Position numbers and translations under genes: made by a program
The notes under the pieces: generated by a model
What the model was told of the DNA's origin: nothing
The model's database searches: none
Seen by the model: the letters and a program-made list of their open reading frames with translations, nothing else
In this document: positions 10,249 to 18,941 of the stretch, piece by piece
Position numbering within the stretch: position 1 is the stretch's first letter
Layout: each line of letters starts with the position of its first letter
NCBI RefSeq assembly: GCF_000321415.2
Contig: NC_019902.2
Coordinates: forward strand, 2,790,001-2,854,000
Reading direction: 5' to 3'
DNA length: 64,000 nucleotides
DNA from: Thioalkalivibrio nitratireducens DSM 14787
Lineage (GTDB): Bacteria > Pseudomonadota > Gammaproteobacteria > Ectothiorhodospirales > Ectothiorhodospiraceae

Positions 10249-10904
10249 CCCAGCGCGTCCTGCTGATCGACGACCACACGTTGTTCCGGGAGGGATTGCA
10301 GGAACTCCTGAGCCGGCACGGGATCGAGACCGTTGGCGCAGTCGGCGATGGCGAGACCGGCATCCGCCTCGCGCGCGAGCTGCTGCCCGACGTGATCCTG
10401 CTGGACATGCGCATGCCCACGATGAGCGGCCTCGAGGTGCTGCGGCGCCTGCGCCAGGGTGGCCTGCAGATGCCGATCGTGATGCTGACCACCAGCACCG
10501 ACGAAAGCGACTTGGTCGAATGCCTGCGCAACGGCGCACAGGGCTACCTGCTGAAGGAAATGGAACCCAGCGAGTTGGTGGAGGCGCTGGAACAGATCAT
10601 TCAGGGTGAAACCGTGGTGGCACCCCGGCTCGCCCAGTTGCTGGTGCGCGCGCTACAAGGACAGCCGGACGCGGTGGAGGACGACGAACCCGGGCCATTC
10701 GACGCGCTCACCCCGCGCGAGGGCGAGATCCTGAGTCTGCTGGCCGAAGGGCAGAGCAACAAGGTGATCGCGCGCAACCTGGGCATCTCGGACGGCACCG
10801 TGAAGCTGCACGTGAAGGCGATCCTGCGCAAGCTCGGCGTGCACTCGCGGGTCGAGGCCGCGGTGCTGGCGGTACAGCACGGGATCGGCGGCACGGCCCA
10901 CTAG
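10245..10904 (+). CDS. NarL/FixJ-family response regulator
   Basis: A 219-residue two-domain regulator. The receiver domain (1-120) has the acidic pair at D9/D10 and the phosphoacceptor D54 in ILLDMRMPTMSGLEV; the LTTSTDE and LLKE motifs complete the site. The C-terminal LuxR-type helix-turn-helix runs from LTPREGEILSLLAEGQ to GTVKLHVKAILRKL (about 150-205). ATG overlaps the kinase stop (ATGA), so the kinase at 8605 is its cognate partner. Its target genes are not evident from adjacent sequence. Confidence 0.92.
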   Translation: MTQRVLLIDDHTLFREGLQELLSRHGIETVGAVGDGETGIRLARELLPDVILLDMRMPTMSGLEVLRRLRQGGLQMPIVMLTTSTDESDLVECLRNGAQGYLLKEMEPSELVEALEQIIQGETVVAPRLAQLLVRALQGQPDAVEDDEPGPFDALTPREGEILSLLAEGQSNKVIARNLGISDGTVKLHVKAILRKLGVHSRVEAAVLAVQHGIGGTAH

Positions 10905-10920
10905 AGAAACGCTGAACAAA

Positions 10921-11105
10921 GGGCCCTGTGATTGCGAGCGTAGCGCGGCACTAATGCGCGTAGCGCATTGAACAGCCGAAGGCTGGCCCGCAGGGTGAGC
11001 GCAGCGAATCATCCATCCGGCGTCGAAAGGACTCACGCCGTTTGGATCGCCACGTCCCGCCACGCTGCGCTCGCGGCTTAAGGCTTCGCGCCTCGCGATG
11101 ACGAA
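10921..11105. repeat. degenerate dispersed palindromic repeat
   Basis: The segment between the response regulator and the minus-strand S24 gene has arms resembling the common proteobacterial intergenic repeat: ATTGCGAGCGTAGCG at 10931-10945, and complementary-style CACGCTGCGCTCGCGG at 11061-11076 followed by CGCGATGACGA at 11095-11105. The arms are imperfect. No open frame of note lies in it. Confidence 0.5.
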
Positions 11106-11123
11106 TTAATCAGCGCTTCCCGT

Positions 11124-11138
11124 GCAGCCTGTCGGACT
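11124..11138 (+). repeat. 15-bp dispersed repeat, copy 2
   Basis: GCAGCCTGTCGGACT, identical to the copy after trpB at 8182-8196, sits 20 bases beyond the minus-strand S24 gene stop. Confidence 0.55.
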
Positions 11139-11157
11139 AGGGCTGCTGGCGCAGCCG

Positions 11158-11499
11158 TCAGGCGTAGCGCTTGTGCTGCGAACGCCGCGTGCCCGCCCGC
11201 TGGGTGACCACGCCAACGATAGCCTCGCGCCCGGGAATGGCCAGGCGGCGATGGTCTTCCTTCAGCGCCACCAGGAAATAGCCGCCGTCCTCGATCACGA
11301 GTTGGCGGAACAGGTACTCGCCATCGACCTGCGCGACCACGTAGCTGCCGTGCGTGGCGGCGGCGGACGGGTCGATGAGGATTACCATCCCGTGTTCGAA
11401 CTCGGGCGCCATGCTGTCTCCGAGCACGCGCAGCGCAAACGGCTCGCTGTCGGAGCAACCGCCCCCGCCCGACAGATCCAGGTCCATTTCCGGGCTCAT
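11158..11499 (-). CDS. small S24-family (LexA-like) protein lacking the catalytic lysine
   Basis: A 113-residue protein consisting only of the LexA/UmuD-type S24 fold. The serine motif is intact ([13 protein letters not shown]29). The position where self-cleaving members have the general-base lysine (VKRL in LexA) reads LFRQL, with arginine at 65. No DNA-binding domain is present. The ATG overlaps the cysG stop (ATGA), so it is translationally coupled to siroheme synthase, and GGAGTC just upstream can serve as ribosome site. Autoproteolysis looks unlikely; a protein-binding or regulatory role is an inference. Confidence 0.75.
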   Translation of the reverse strand: MSPEMDLDLSGGGGCSDSEPFALRVLGDSMAPEFEHGMVILIDPSAAATHGSYVVAQVDGEYLFRQLVIEDGGYFLVALKEDHRRLAIPGREAIVGVVTQRAGTRRSQHKRYA

Positions 11500-12965
11500 G
11501 CCGACTCCCTTGCCTGCGCCTGGCCGACCGGAGCCGCATGCCCGTGGCTGCTGAACAGGCTGTGGGCCGTGTGGTCGGATTCCGGCTGGAACCACTTCAA
11601 GCGGTCGTGCAGCGCGACCACTTCTCCGACGATGATCAGCGTTGGCGGCTGCACGTCTTGCTGCGCGACCAGCTCGGGCAGCGTGTCGAGCGTGCCCACC
11701 AGCACGCGCTGGTTCTGGGTCGTGCCCTGTTCGACCAGCGCCGCCGGCGTCGACCCCGGCCGACCATGTGCCTTGAGTTCGCGGCAGATGATCGGAAGGC
11801 CGAGCAGCCCCATGTAGAACACCACGGTCTGCGCGGGCTGCGCCAACATGTTCCAGTTCAGGTCGATGGTGCCGTCCTTCAGATGCCCGGTTGCGAACAC
11901 GAGCGACTGCGCGTAGTCACGGTGGGTCAGCGGAATCCCTGCAAACGAGGCACAACCCGCGGCCGCGGTGATACCCGGCACCACCTGGAACGGAATGCCT
12001 TCCTGCATCAGCGTATCGATCTCCTCGCCGCCCCGACCGAAGATGAACGGATCGCCGCCTTTCAGACGCAGCACCCGTTTGCCTTCCTTCGCCAGCTTCA
12101 CCAGCAGGCGGTTGATATCCTCCTGCGGCAGCGTATGCTGGTTGCGGCGTTTGCCCGCGTAGATCATTTCGGCATCGCGGCGCACGAGCTCCAGGATCGC
12201 CGGCGACACGAGGTTGTCGTGCACCACGACGTCGGCCAACTGCATCAGGCGCAGCGCCCGGAAGGTCAGCAGATCCGGGTCACCCGGGCCCGCGCCGACC
12301 AGGAACACTTCGCCGCCATCGTCGCGCCGATCGAGTCCTTCGTCTACGGCTTTCTCAAGGATGTCCCGGGCGGCGTCCTCGCGCCCGGAGAGCACCAGCT
12401 CGGTCACCGAACCCTCGAGCTGCCGTTCCCAGAAACGCCGGCGCAGTTCGGTGTCCGGCAGGCGCGCCTTGACCCGGTCGCGGAACCCTTCGACCAGCGC
12501 GGCCAGCCGGCCATAGGTGGCCGGGATGAAACTCTCGATGCGGGAACGCATCAGCCGGGCCAGCACCGGCGAGGCCCCACCGGTCGAGATCGCCACCTGC
12601 AACGGCGAACGGTCGATCATCGACGGCGTGATGAAGGTGCAGAGTTCCGGGCGGTCGACCACGTTCACCGGCACGAACCGTGCCGTCGCCAGCTCCGATA
12701 CGTGCCGGTTGACGGCCTCGTCGCTGGTGGCCGCAATGACCAGCACCCGCCCGTCGATGTCGCCATCCTCGAAGGGTCGCTGCAGGTACTCGATGTCGCC
12801 CGCGGCACGCAATGCGGCCAGTTCCGGACACAGCTCCGGCGCCACCACGGTCACCTGCGCCCCCGCCTTGCGCAGCAGCGTGACCTTGCGCATCGCGACA
12901 TTGCCACCACCGACCACGAGGCAGGGACGGCCGGTCAGCTTCATGAAAAGAGGGTAGTAATCCAT
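11496..12965 (-). CDS. cysG: siroheme synthase
   Basis: A 489-residue trifunctional enzyme making siroheme from uroporphyrinogen III. The N-terminal half is the precorrin-2 dehydrogenase/ferrochelatase module ([24 protein letters not shown] motif at residues 16-22, and [14 protein letters not shown] near 130). The C-terminal half is uroporphyrinogen methyltransferase, with [16 protein letters not shown] near 222 and [14 protein letters not shown] near 305. Length matches the fused family. It is probably needed for sulfite reductase or other sirohaem enzymes in this sulfur oxidizer. It is followed by the S24 gene and preceded, 15 bases upstream, by the glutaredoxin gene on the same strand. Confidence 0.94.
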   Translation of the reverse strand: MDYYPLFMKLTGRPCLVVGGGNVAMRKVTLLRKAGAQVTVVAPELCPELAALRAAGDIEYLQRPFEDGDIDGRVLVIAATSDEAVNRHVSELATARFVPVNVVDRPELCTFITPSMIDRSPLQVAISTGGASPVLARLMRSRIESFIPATYGRLAALVEGFRDRVKARLPDTELRRRFWERQLEGSVTELVLSGREDAARDILEKAVDEGLDRRDDGGEVFLVGAGPGDPDLLTFRALRLMQLADVVVHDNLVSPAILELVRRDAEMIYAGKRRNQHTLPQEDINRLLVKLAKEGKRVLRLKGGDPFIFGRGGEEIDTLMQEGIPFQVVPGITAAAGCASFAGIPLTHRDYAQSLVFATGHLKDGTIDLNWNMLAQPAQTVVFYMGLLGLPIICRELKAHGRPGSTPAALVEQGTTQNQRVLVGTLDTLPELVAQQDVQPPTLIIVGEVVALHDRLKWFQPESDHTAHSLFSSHGHAAPVGQAQARESA

Positions 12966-12980
12966 GTTCGAATTCCGTGG

Positions 12981-13253
12981 TCAGGGGTTCCGCAGCGCGT
13001 CGAGCAGTTCATCGAGGTCGCCATCCATGTCGAGCTCGACCAGATCATCGAACCCGCCCACGTGCCGCTCGCCGATGAACACCTGCGGAACGGTGCGCTG
13101 ACCGGTGAGTTTCGCCATCTCGGCAAACGCCTTGCGCGAATCGTCGATGCGGATCACGTCCAGCCGGTCCCCCACCCCCTTGCGCTGCAGCAGGCGCTCG
13201 GCCCGGTCACAGTAGGGACAGGTCTCGATACGGTACAGTCGAATCCGGGTCAT
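12981..13253 (-). CDS. grxC: glutaredoxin (GrxC type)
   Basis: A 90-residue dithiol glutaredoxin with CPYC at residues 12-15, the cis-proline motif TVPQVFIG near 55 and GGFDDLVELD at the glutathione-binding end. ATG 13253 gives the usual short N-terminus before the first beta strand. It lies between the Sel1 protein and cysG, all on the minus strand with short gaps, so co-transcription is likely. Function: glutathione-dependent disulfide reduction in the cytoplasm. Confidence 0.9.
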   Translation of the reverse strand: MTRIRLYRIETCPYCDRAERLLQRKGVGDRLDVIRIDDSRKAFAEMAKLTGQRTVPQVFIGERHVGGFDDLVELDMDGDLDELLDALRNP

Positions 13254-13291
13254 CGTGGTGGCTGCGTTTCCGGCGGAAACGTCCGGCTGCA

Positions 13292-13753
13292 TCAGCTGCG
13301 CAGCGAATCCAGTTCGTCGGGGTCGAAACCGGCGGAAAGGTACCAGCGCCGGGCGGCCTCGGGATCGCGTTCCACACCGGTGCCCTGCGCATACATCATC
13401 GCCAGGGTGGTCTTGGAACCTGCAAGACCCTGCTCCGCCGCCTTCTCGAACCAGTGCACGGCCTGCGCCGGATCCTTGTCCACGCAGTCGCCCTCGAAAA
13501 ACATGAATCCGAGGCCATGCTGGGCCATCGCGTGCCCCTGTTCGGCGGCCGCTCGCATCCAGGTCACCGCGGGATCGGGCTGGCGAACGACCCCGAGGCC
13601 GTTCTGGCACATGATCGCCACGCGGTACTGGGCGTCGGCATGACCCGCCTCTGCCAGCGGCGACAGCAGCTGCATGGCTCGCGCGAAGTGCTTGGCCTCG
13701 AATGCCGCGAGACCGCTCTCGAAGGTCATCTGGTCGTCTTCAGAAAGTTGCAT
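13292..13753 (-). CDS. Sel1/TPR-repeat protein
   Basis: A 153-residue helical-repeat protein. Sel1-like units are visible as AEAGHADAQYRVAIMCQNGLGV, AAEQGHAMAQHGLGFMFFEGD and AAEQGLAGSKTTLAMMYAQGTGV, about 36 residues apart. No signal peptide is obvious, so it is probably cytoplasmic. Such proteins act as scaffolds; a partner cannot be named. It is the first gene of the minus-strand run leading to grxC and cysG. Confidence 0.8.
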   Translation of the reverse strand: MQLSEDDQMTFESGLAAFEAKHFARAMQLLSPLAEAGHADAQYRVAIMCQNGLGVVRQPDPAVTWMRAAAEQGHAMAQHGLGFMFFEGDCVDKDPAQAVHWFEKAAEQGLAGSKTTLAMMYAQGTGVERDPEAARRWYLSAGFDPDELDSLRS

Positions 13754-14049
13754 CGTCCGTCCGGGAGGTCGTGAATGGGTCGGCAGATCCGGGGCGCACG
13801 CAACCGAAGCCCCTGATCCGGGACGGTGCATGGTGCCGCAACCGGGACGGCACGTTAACCCTCTCGATCGGGATATACGTCGCCCCGGACCACCAGCCTA
13901 TACTGCGCCCCGCGGAGTTGCGGACGGAGGCGGCACAGCCAGCGGCGGATCGTGCCCTATCGGGCCGCGCTGCCGGGAAAAGGTTCCCGGCATCGGACAT
14001 TCGATGTCCGCAGACCCTGGACCCTATTCACTTTCTGGAGGAGAACGGC

Positions 14050-14250
14050 ATGGACAAGAAAACCTATTACGAGACTTCCACCAAGATGGAAAGCGCCGGC
14101 GTCAATCCCGCCTACGTGCTGGGCTGGCAGAGCGGTGTTCTGCACAACCCGAAGCTGGAAGAACAGCGTGTCGACGATGCCTACGATGCCGGTTACAACG
14201 ACGGCCTCGAAGGCAAGACCGATGGCTACACCGCCTGGTTGCAGCAGTAG
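14050..14250 (+). CDS. small conserved hypothetical protein
   Basis: A 66-residue acidic protein (MDKKTYYETSTKMESAGV...). A strong TGGAGGAG ribosome site at 14035-14042 and a classic terminator downstream show that this is a real, independently expressed gene despite its size. It has two similar short segments, NPAYVLGWQSGVLHNPKLEEQ and DDAYDAGYNDGLEGKTDGY. No membrane segment or signal is seen. Function unknown. Confidence 0.75.
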   Translation: MDKKTYYETSTKMESAGVNPAYVLGWQSGVLHNPKLEEQRVDDAYDAGYNDGLEGKTDGYTAWLQQ

Positions 14251-14286
14251 CACCAGAAGACCGGCAAGGCCACATGCCGAACAGAC

Positions 14287-14314
14287 AACCGCCCCACGGG
14301 GCGGTTTTTTTTTT
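14287..14314 (+). terminator. intrinsic terminator after the 66-residue gene
   Basis: Stem CCGCCC at 14289-14294 pairs with GGGCGG at 14298-14303, and an uninterrupted T tract of about ten follows. This is a textbook rho-independent terminator. Confidence 0.92.
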
Positions 14315-14478
14315 GGCCTCCGCACCCCCGATATCTTTCCGCGATCGACCCGATTCCGTCGTGCCGGCCCCGACACGACTACCCCACCGCCCGGGGGCGA
14401 GCCTTTTTTCCGCGCTCCGAAGGCAGGGAACTCGACTGCAGCGCGCGACCCGGGCACTGGGTCCGCCGCCGAAGCTCA

Positions 14479-14493
14479 ATAGATATGAGCTAT
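14479..14493 (+). promoter_or_regulatory. OxyR-like half-site upstream of the peroxiredoxin
   Basis: ATAGATATGAGCTAT fits one full unit of the OxyR consensus ATAGnTnnnAnCTAT exactly, in an AT-rich island (14476-14560) about 130 bases before the peroxiredoxin gene. The second unit expected seven bases on (14501-14515) is degenerate. A TACTAT at 14541-14546 may be the -10. Confidence 0.6.
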
Positions 14494-14620
14494 AAACTGA
14501 ATTCTCACTTTCGAATGGATCTATTCTCATAAGCATTCAATACTATGCTCATGCTTGCAGCGGGCCACCGCCCCGGCAGGCAGCCACGACACCCTGAATG
14601 CTCGAGAGGAATACCGATCC

Positions 14621-15280
14621 ATGGAAAACATCAATGCAGTCCAGAACCCCGCCCCCGGCATGCCGCGCCTGAACGAGCCCGCGCCGGAATTCGAGGCCAA
14701 GACCACGCACGGCGTGAAGAAGCTGTCCGATTACCGCGGCAAGTGGGTGGTGCTGTTCTCCCATCCGGCCGACTTCACCCCGGTGTGCACCACCGAGTTC
14801 ATGGCCTTCGCCAACGCGTATCCGGAGTTCCAGGAACTCAATGCCGAACTGGTGGGCCTGTCGATCGACAGCAATTACGCCCACCTGGCCTGGGTCCGGA
14901 ACATCAAGGAAAAGTTCGGGGTGGACATCCCGTTCCCGATCATCGAGGACCTCTCGATGAAGGTGGCGAATGCCTACGGGATGATCCAGCCCGGGGCCTC
15001 GGATACCTCGGCGGTGCGGGCGACGTTCATCATCGACGACCGCGGGGTACTGCGGGCGATGGTCTACTACCCGATGACCAACGGGCGCTCGATTCCCGAG
15101 TTCCTGCGCCTGGTCAAAGCCCTGCAGACCTCCGATAGCCACGGCGTCGCGACGCCGGAAAGCTGGCAGCCCGGCGACAAGGTGATCGTGCCGCCGCCGG
15201 CCACGGCCGAAGGCGCCGAGGCTCGCATGCAGGAAGGCTACGAGTGCAAGGACTGGTATTTCTGCACCAAGTCGCTCTAA
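14621..15280 (+). CDS. peroxiredoxin (Prx6/archaeal TPx-like)
   Basis: A 219-residue thiol peroxidase reducing H2O2 and organic peroxides. The peroxidatic cysteine is C56 in HPADFTPVCTTEF; two further cysteines near the end, C209 and C215 in the last 13 residues, match the C-terminal pair of the long Prx6-like enzymes known from Aeropyrum, so a 2-Cys-type mechanism is possible. RATFIIDDRG and the C-terminal PPPATAE region fit the family. ATG 14621 follows GAGAGGA. An OxyR-like site upstream suggests induction by peroxide. Confidence 0.9.
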   Translation: MENINAVQNPAPGMPRLNEPAPEFEAKTTHGVKKLSDYRGKWVVLFSHPADFTPVCTTEFMAFANAYPEFQELNAELVGLSIDSNYAHLAWVRNIKEKFGVDIPFPIIEDLSMKVANAYGMIQPGASDTSAVRATFIIDDRGVLRAMVYYPMTNGRSIPEFLRLVKALQTSDSHGVATPESWQPGDKVIVPPPATAEGAEARMQEGYECKDWYFCTKSL

Positions 15281-15316
15281 CGGTCATGGCGCTGCACCAC
15301 CCCTGACGATGGAAAT

Positions 15317-15342
15317 CCCCTCCCCCGCTTGCGGGGGAGGGG
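15317..15342 (+). terminator. GC-rich hairpin after the peroxiredoxin
   Basis: Perfect 12-bp inverted repeat CCCCTCCCCCGC (15317-15328) and GCGGGGGAGGGG (15331-15342) with a two-base loop, 36 bases after the stop. There is no T tract, so it is a terminator-like or mRNA-stabilising hairpin. Confidence 0.5.
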
Positions 15343-15391
15343 AGTCTCTGCACGACCGACGCGCGACTTTCACCTTCACGCCAGAGCAACC

Positions 15392-15425
15392 AAGCCCGCC
15401 CCGGGGAATCTCCCGGGGCGGGCTT
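15392..15425. terminator. second GC-rich hairpin before SOR
   Basis: Arms AAGCCCGCCCCGGG (15392-15405) and CCCGGGGCGGGCTT (15412-15425) are perfect complements around a six-base loop. It has no long T run. The rest of the 15281-15665 gap holds no gene I can support. Confidence 0.5.
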
Positions 15426-15665
15426 ATCCTGTCCGGAGAATCTCGACGCCCTGCCCGGTCATCTGAACTTCGACGACGGAGACTGTCGCAAACAGGGAAG
15501 GCCCGCGAAACTCCGTACATTCAGGGTCACCGCAATCTGCCGGCCGATTCAAGCGGCCGCCACCACGGCGGAACCCCCGGTAACCCCTCCCCGTGGCGAT
15601 GGCCCCGCACGCGCGGGAACGCGGGCGCGCAACCTTACCCTCAACCAGGAAAAGGAGGTGCGACG

Positions 15666-16655
15666 ATGATCCAGGGAGTGAAGAAAGGCGCAGCGCTGGC
15701 CATCAACCAGGCCGCGGTTGCCAACGACCCGCAGACCTTCGAAAAGATGGGCCACATCGGGCCCAAGGTCTGCCTGACCACCGCCAATGAACCCGGGTTC
15801 CTGGGCTTCCACGCGTTCCTGCAGACCGGCACCCACCCCCTGGGCGGGCGCTTCGGCGCCGCGCAGGTGGTGACTGCCGACAGCCTGGAGGCGGTGATCG
15901 AATCACCCCACAACCTGCGCCTCAACCCGCTGAACCTGTGGCAGTACACGCTCTGGGAGGACGCCGAATCCCACGAGCGCATGCACTACGAGCAGTACGA
16001 CCGCATCTTCGAGCTCTGCGCAGGCTGCCTCGACATGGTCGTCGACGGGCCCTGGGAACCGGTCTACACCATCGCCGAGGCCAACATGCCCCCGATCATC
16101 GGGATGACCGACGTGCCCCGCGTGATGGGCCAGGCCTTTGCCCGCCAGCAGGAACCGCCGAAGGTGCGGCTCGCGATGCGCCGCCTGGTCGCCCTTGGCG
16201 AGCATCACGTGCGGGAGGGCCACGAGCAAGCCTTCCTGGAAGGCGCGGTAAAGACGCTGGAACTGCTGCAGGAACACGCACCCGGCATGATCGGCTGGAT
16301 GATCCTGGAGAAACAGGGCGAGGCCGCCCTGAGCACCTTCCAGCTGGAACCGCCCGCGTTCTGGGAATCGCTGCAGACGCTGGGTGCCAACCCGCCGAAA
16401 TCCCGCCGCACCAACTTCGGCGAATTCGGCAAGGACTACACGTCCCCGCCGATCCCGATCGGCGGCCCAAAGGAGTACCAGGTGCACATGGAGTGGGAGA
16501 GCCCGGACGCGCTGACCTTCGGCCTGGCGCTGACGGGCGTGAACCCGAAACTGCGCCGGATCCACGACGAGGGCGTGCTGGCGCACCTCGCGAAGCTGCC
16601 GCCGTATTACCGCGTGTTCGCACCGGCGATGGAAGACATGATCTTCTTCCACTAG
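15666..16655 (+). CDS. sor: sulfur oxygenase reductase
   Basis: A 329-residue SOR, the cytoplasmic non-haem iron enzyme that disproportionates and oxygenates elemental sulfur to sulfite, thiosulfate and sulfide without external cofactors. The iron ligands of the family are seen as H103 and H107 in ESHERMHYE and E131 in GPWEPVY; the essential active-site cysteine is C36 in PKVCLTTANEPGF, and the conserved CxxC is C118/C121 (ELCAGCLD). A strong AAGGAGG at 15652-15658 supports ATG 15666. SOR is rare in bacteria. TcDH, also in this window, releases zero-valent sulfur, so the two could act in sequence, although in different compartments. Confidence 0.94.
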   Translation: MIQGVKKGAALAINQAAVANDPQTFEKMGHIGPKVCLTTANEPGFLGFHAFLQTGTHPLGGRFGAAQVVTADSLEAVIESPHNLRLNPLNLWQYTLWEDAESHERMHYEQYDRIFELCAGCLDMVVDGPWEPVYTIAEANMPPIIGMTDVPRVMGQAFARQQEPPKVRLAMRRLVALGEHHVREGHEQAFLEGAVKTLELLQEHAPGMIGWMILEKQGEAALSTFQLEPPAFWESLQTLGANPPKSRRTNFGEFGKDYTSPPIPIGGPKEYQVHMEWESPDALTFGLALTGVNPKLRRIHDEGVLAHLAKLPPYYRVFAPAMEDMIFFH

Positions 16656-16682
16656 GGTGAAAGCCGCGCATCCCGGCGGCCC

Positions 16683-16797
16683 GTAGGGCGGAAGAGCGCG
16701 GCGTCTTCCACGACATGGCGTTGGTACCGCCCAGGCGCTGGCGGCGCCCCCCCTGCGCCGGATGGCGGATGACGGCCTTCGGCCTCTTCCGCCCTAC
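16683..16797. repeat. inverted dispersed repeat after SOR
   Basis: GTAGGGCGGAAGAG near 16684 is matched by the complementary CTCTTCCGCCCTAC at 16783-16797, with GGCGGATGACGGCCTTCGG between. It looks like the widespread proteobacterial element built on GTAGGGCGGA. A related piece (GGCGGATGACAACCTTCGG) occurs near 18847 in the next intergenic region. Confidence 0.55.
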
Positions 16798-16858
16798 CGC
16801 ACGCGGTCGTTGTGCCCAGGGCGGCCCGCCGCGGGCGTTGGCGATGGCCCGGGCTTTA

Positions 16859-18655
16859 TTACGCCGGTGCGCATAATAAAGATGGCGCAACATAGGACGG
16901 CGCCGGGTCGCACGCGAGGGCACGGACTTGGATCCGGCGCTGCCCTCGCCACCAGTTTGCTTCGGGCGTGAACACGAGCTGCACGTCCTCCCCAGGCCGA
17001 ACCGGAGCGTCCCGGCCGGCACCGAACCAGATGCCATCTACACGCGCACCGCCGTGCCGCAGGGCCAACCGCCAATGCCCGCCGGAAGCCCCCACCTCCC
17101 GGGCCTCGAGCACGTTGAATCGCGACCGGAACACCGGCTCGGAAAACTCCCGGCCGTAGGGGCCGATCGCAGCCAGCCCGTCCAGCAGTTCCCAGTCGAG
17201 GCCATCGGGGGGTACGTCGGCATCGACCAGGATCCGTGGCCGCAGCACCTGGCCACGCAGCCGCCGCGACACCTCGCCCTCGAACGCCGCCTCGAAGTCC
17301 GCGAGCCGTTCGTGCCGAAGGGTCAGACCCGCGGCTCCGGCATGCCCCCCGTAGCCCAGGAACAGCTCCGGATCGGTGTGCGCGAGGGCCTGCAACGTCT
17401 CGAGCATCGGCAGGCCTTCGATGCTCCTGCAGGATCCGGCCAGCACCGCGGGCGCATCGCTGCGAGCCGACAGGCACACGCCGGGGCGCCCGAAAGCCTG
17501 CATGATCCGCGAAGCCACGATGCCCTGCACGCCCGCATGGCCGTCGGTGAGAAAGACCACCAGTGCGCACCGCCCCTGCAGAGCCTGTTCCCGCGCCACT
17601 TCCATTGCCTCGGCGGTCAGGCGTTTCTCGATCTCCCTGCGGGCCTCGTTGGTCCGGTTCAGCACCGCCACACCATCCGCCGCGCTCGCGTCGTCCGGAG
17701 CGAGCAGGAACCGCACTCCGGCCATCGCGTCGTGCAGGCGCCCGGCCGCATTCAGCCGCGGGCCGATTCCGAACGCAAGGTCCGAAGCGTCGAGCGGCTT
17801 GCTCGCGTCACCCAGATGCGGGCGCAGCGCTCGCCAGCAGGGGTAGGTTCCGGCCTCGATCTGATCGATACCCGCGCGCACCACGATGCGGTTGTTGCGG
17901 CTGCGGGCCAGTGAGACCACGTCCGCCACGGTGCCGGTGGCCACCCAGCCGAAAAGCTCGCGCAGACTCGGACTGTCGGCGCGCAGTTGACCGCCGGCGA
18001 TCAGCTGCCGGCGCGTCGCCCAGAGCAGCAGCCAGGCCACCATGACCCCGGCGATCAGCGGATCCGGGTAGCGCGAGTCCGGGCGCTGGGGATTGACGAA
18101 CGCCAGCGCCGCGTCCGGACCGCCCTGCGGGGGGATGCCGTGATGATCGGTGACGACCACGTCGATCCCTGCCGCGGCCAGGCGGGCAATCCGGGGGCCG
18201 TCCGACGACCCGATATCCGCGGTGATTACCAGCCCCGGGCGGGAAGTGGATTCCAGGATGCGGTCGCAGACTGAATCGGACAGCCCGTAGCCCTCGGTCA
18301 GCTTCAGGCCGATGTAGTGCCGCACCCGGTCGGCCGGATGACCGAAATGATGGACCAGGGCGCGGGTGAGCACCGCGCTGGCGTTGACCCCATCGGAATC
18401 GGCGTCGGTCACCAGCGCGACGACCTCCCGGTCCGTCACCGCGCGCGCAACCCGTCTCGCGGCCACCTCGATGTCGGGTAGCCCGTCGGGGGGATCCAGC
18501 GAACGCAGGGAGAGATCCAACAGCCAGTCGGGCGCGACCCCGGCGCGGCTCGCGCGATTGGCCAGCACGCGGGCCGCCAGCGGGTGCAGACCGAGCCGCC
18601 CGGCGTCCCGCAGCGCGCCGGGGTCGGGCGCAAAGACTTCGATCAGGGGTTCCAT
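16859..18655 (-). CDS. recJ: RecJ-like DHH/DHHA1 exonuclease
   Basis: A 598-residue member of the RecJ single-strand-specific 5'-3' exonuclease family. Metal-binding motifs are visible: TDADSDGVNASAVL (motif I, near residue 82), ITADIGSSDG (II), and VVTDHHGIPP (the DHH motif, near 170). The DHHA1 domain has GYGGHAGAAGLTL near 455, and the C-terminal OB-like part completes the usual length. Motif I is DADSDG where many RecJ proteins have DYDVDG; the metal-binding aspartates remain. Role in recombination and repair is inferred from the family; a paralogue is possible. Confidence 0.85.
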   Translation of the reverse strand: MEPLIEVFAPDPGALRDAGRLGLHPLAARVLANRASRAGVAPDWLLDLSLRSLDPPDGLPDIEVAARRVARAVTDREVVALVTDADSDGVNASAVLTRALVHHFGHPADRVRHYIGLKLTEGYGLSDSVCDRILESTSRPGLVITADIGSSDGPRIARLAAAGIDVVVTDHHGIPPQGGPDAALAFVNPQRPDSRYPDPLIAGVMVAWLLLWATRRQLIAGGQLRADSPSLRELFGWVATGTVADVVSLARSRNNRIVVRAGIDQIEAGTYPCWRALRPHLGDASKPLDASDLAFGIGPRLNAAGRLHDAMAGVRFLLAPDDASAADGVAVLNRTNEARREIEKRLTAEAMEVAREQALQGRCALVVFLTDGHAGVQGIVASRIMQAFGRPGVCLSARSDAPAVLAGSCRSIEGLPMLETLQALAHTDPELFLGYGGHAGAAGLTLRHERLADFEAAFEGEVSRRLRGQVLRPRILVDADVPPDGLDWELLDGLAAIGPYGREFSEPVFRSRFNVLEAREVGASGGHWRLALRHGGARVDGIWFGAGRDAPVRPGEDVQLVFTPEANWWRGQRRIQVRALACDPAPSYVAPSLLCAPA

Positions 18656-18941
18656 GCGCGCATGCTACCCAAGATGCCGGCGCAGTGGGCATGAACTCCA
18701 CCGGGACATGGCCAGGCGCGCTGCCGCAGGCATCGGAAACTGAAAGGGCCCGAGTTCCCGGCGAAAAGAGGCTGTACACACAACAGTGCAGCGTCATCCG
18801 CTGCTCGGCACTCCTGTCGCCAGAGGCAACCCCGGCCGTGGGAACGGCGGATGACAACCTTCGGCCGCCTCTGGCCCACGCATTCTGGAGGACCGGAATT
18901 GGCCGCGCGCCGTGGCAACCAGCAGGCGGTTTCCGGCACCC

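Noticed and set aside
15392-15425. Rho-independent terminator before SOR
   Set aside because: The stem is perfect but no T tract follows on either strand, so it is reported only as a hairpin with low confidence.
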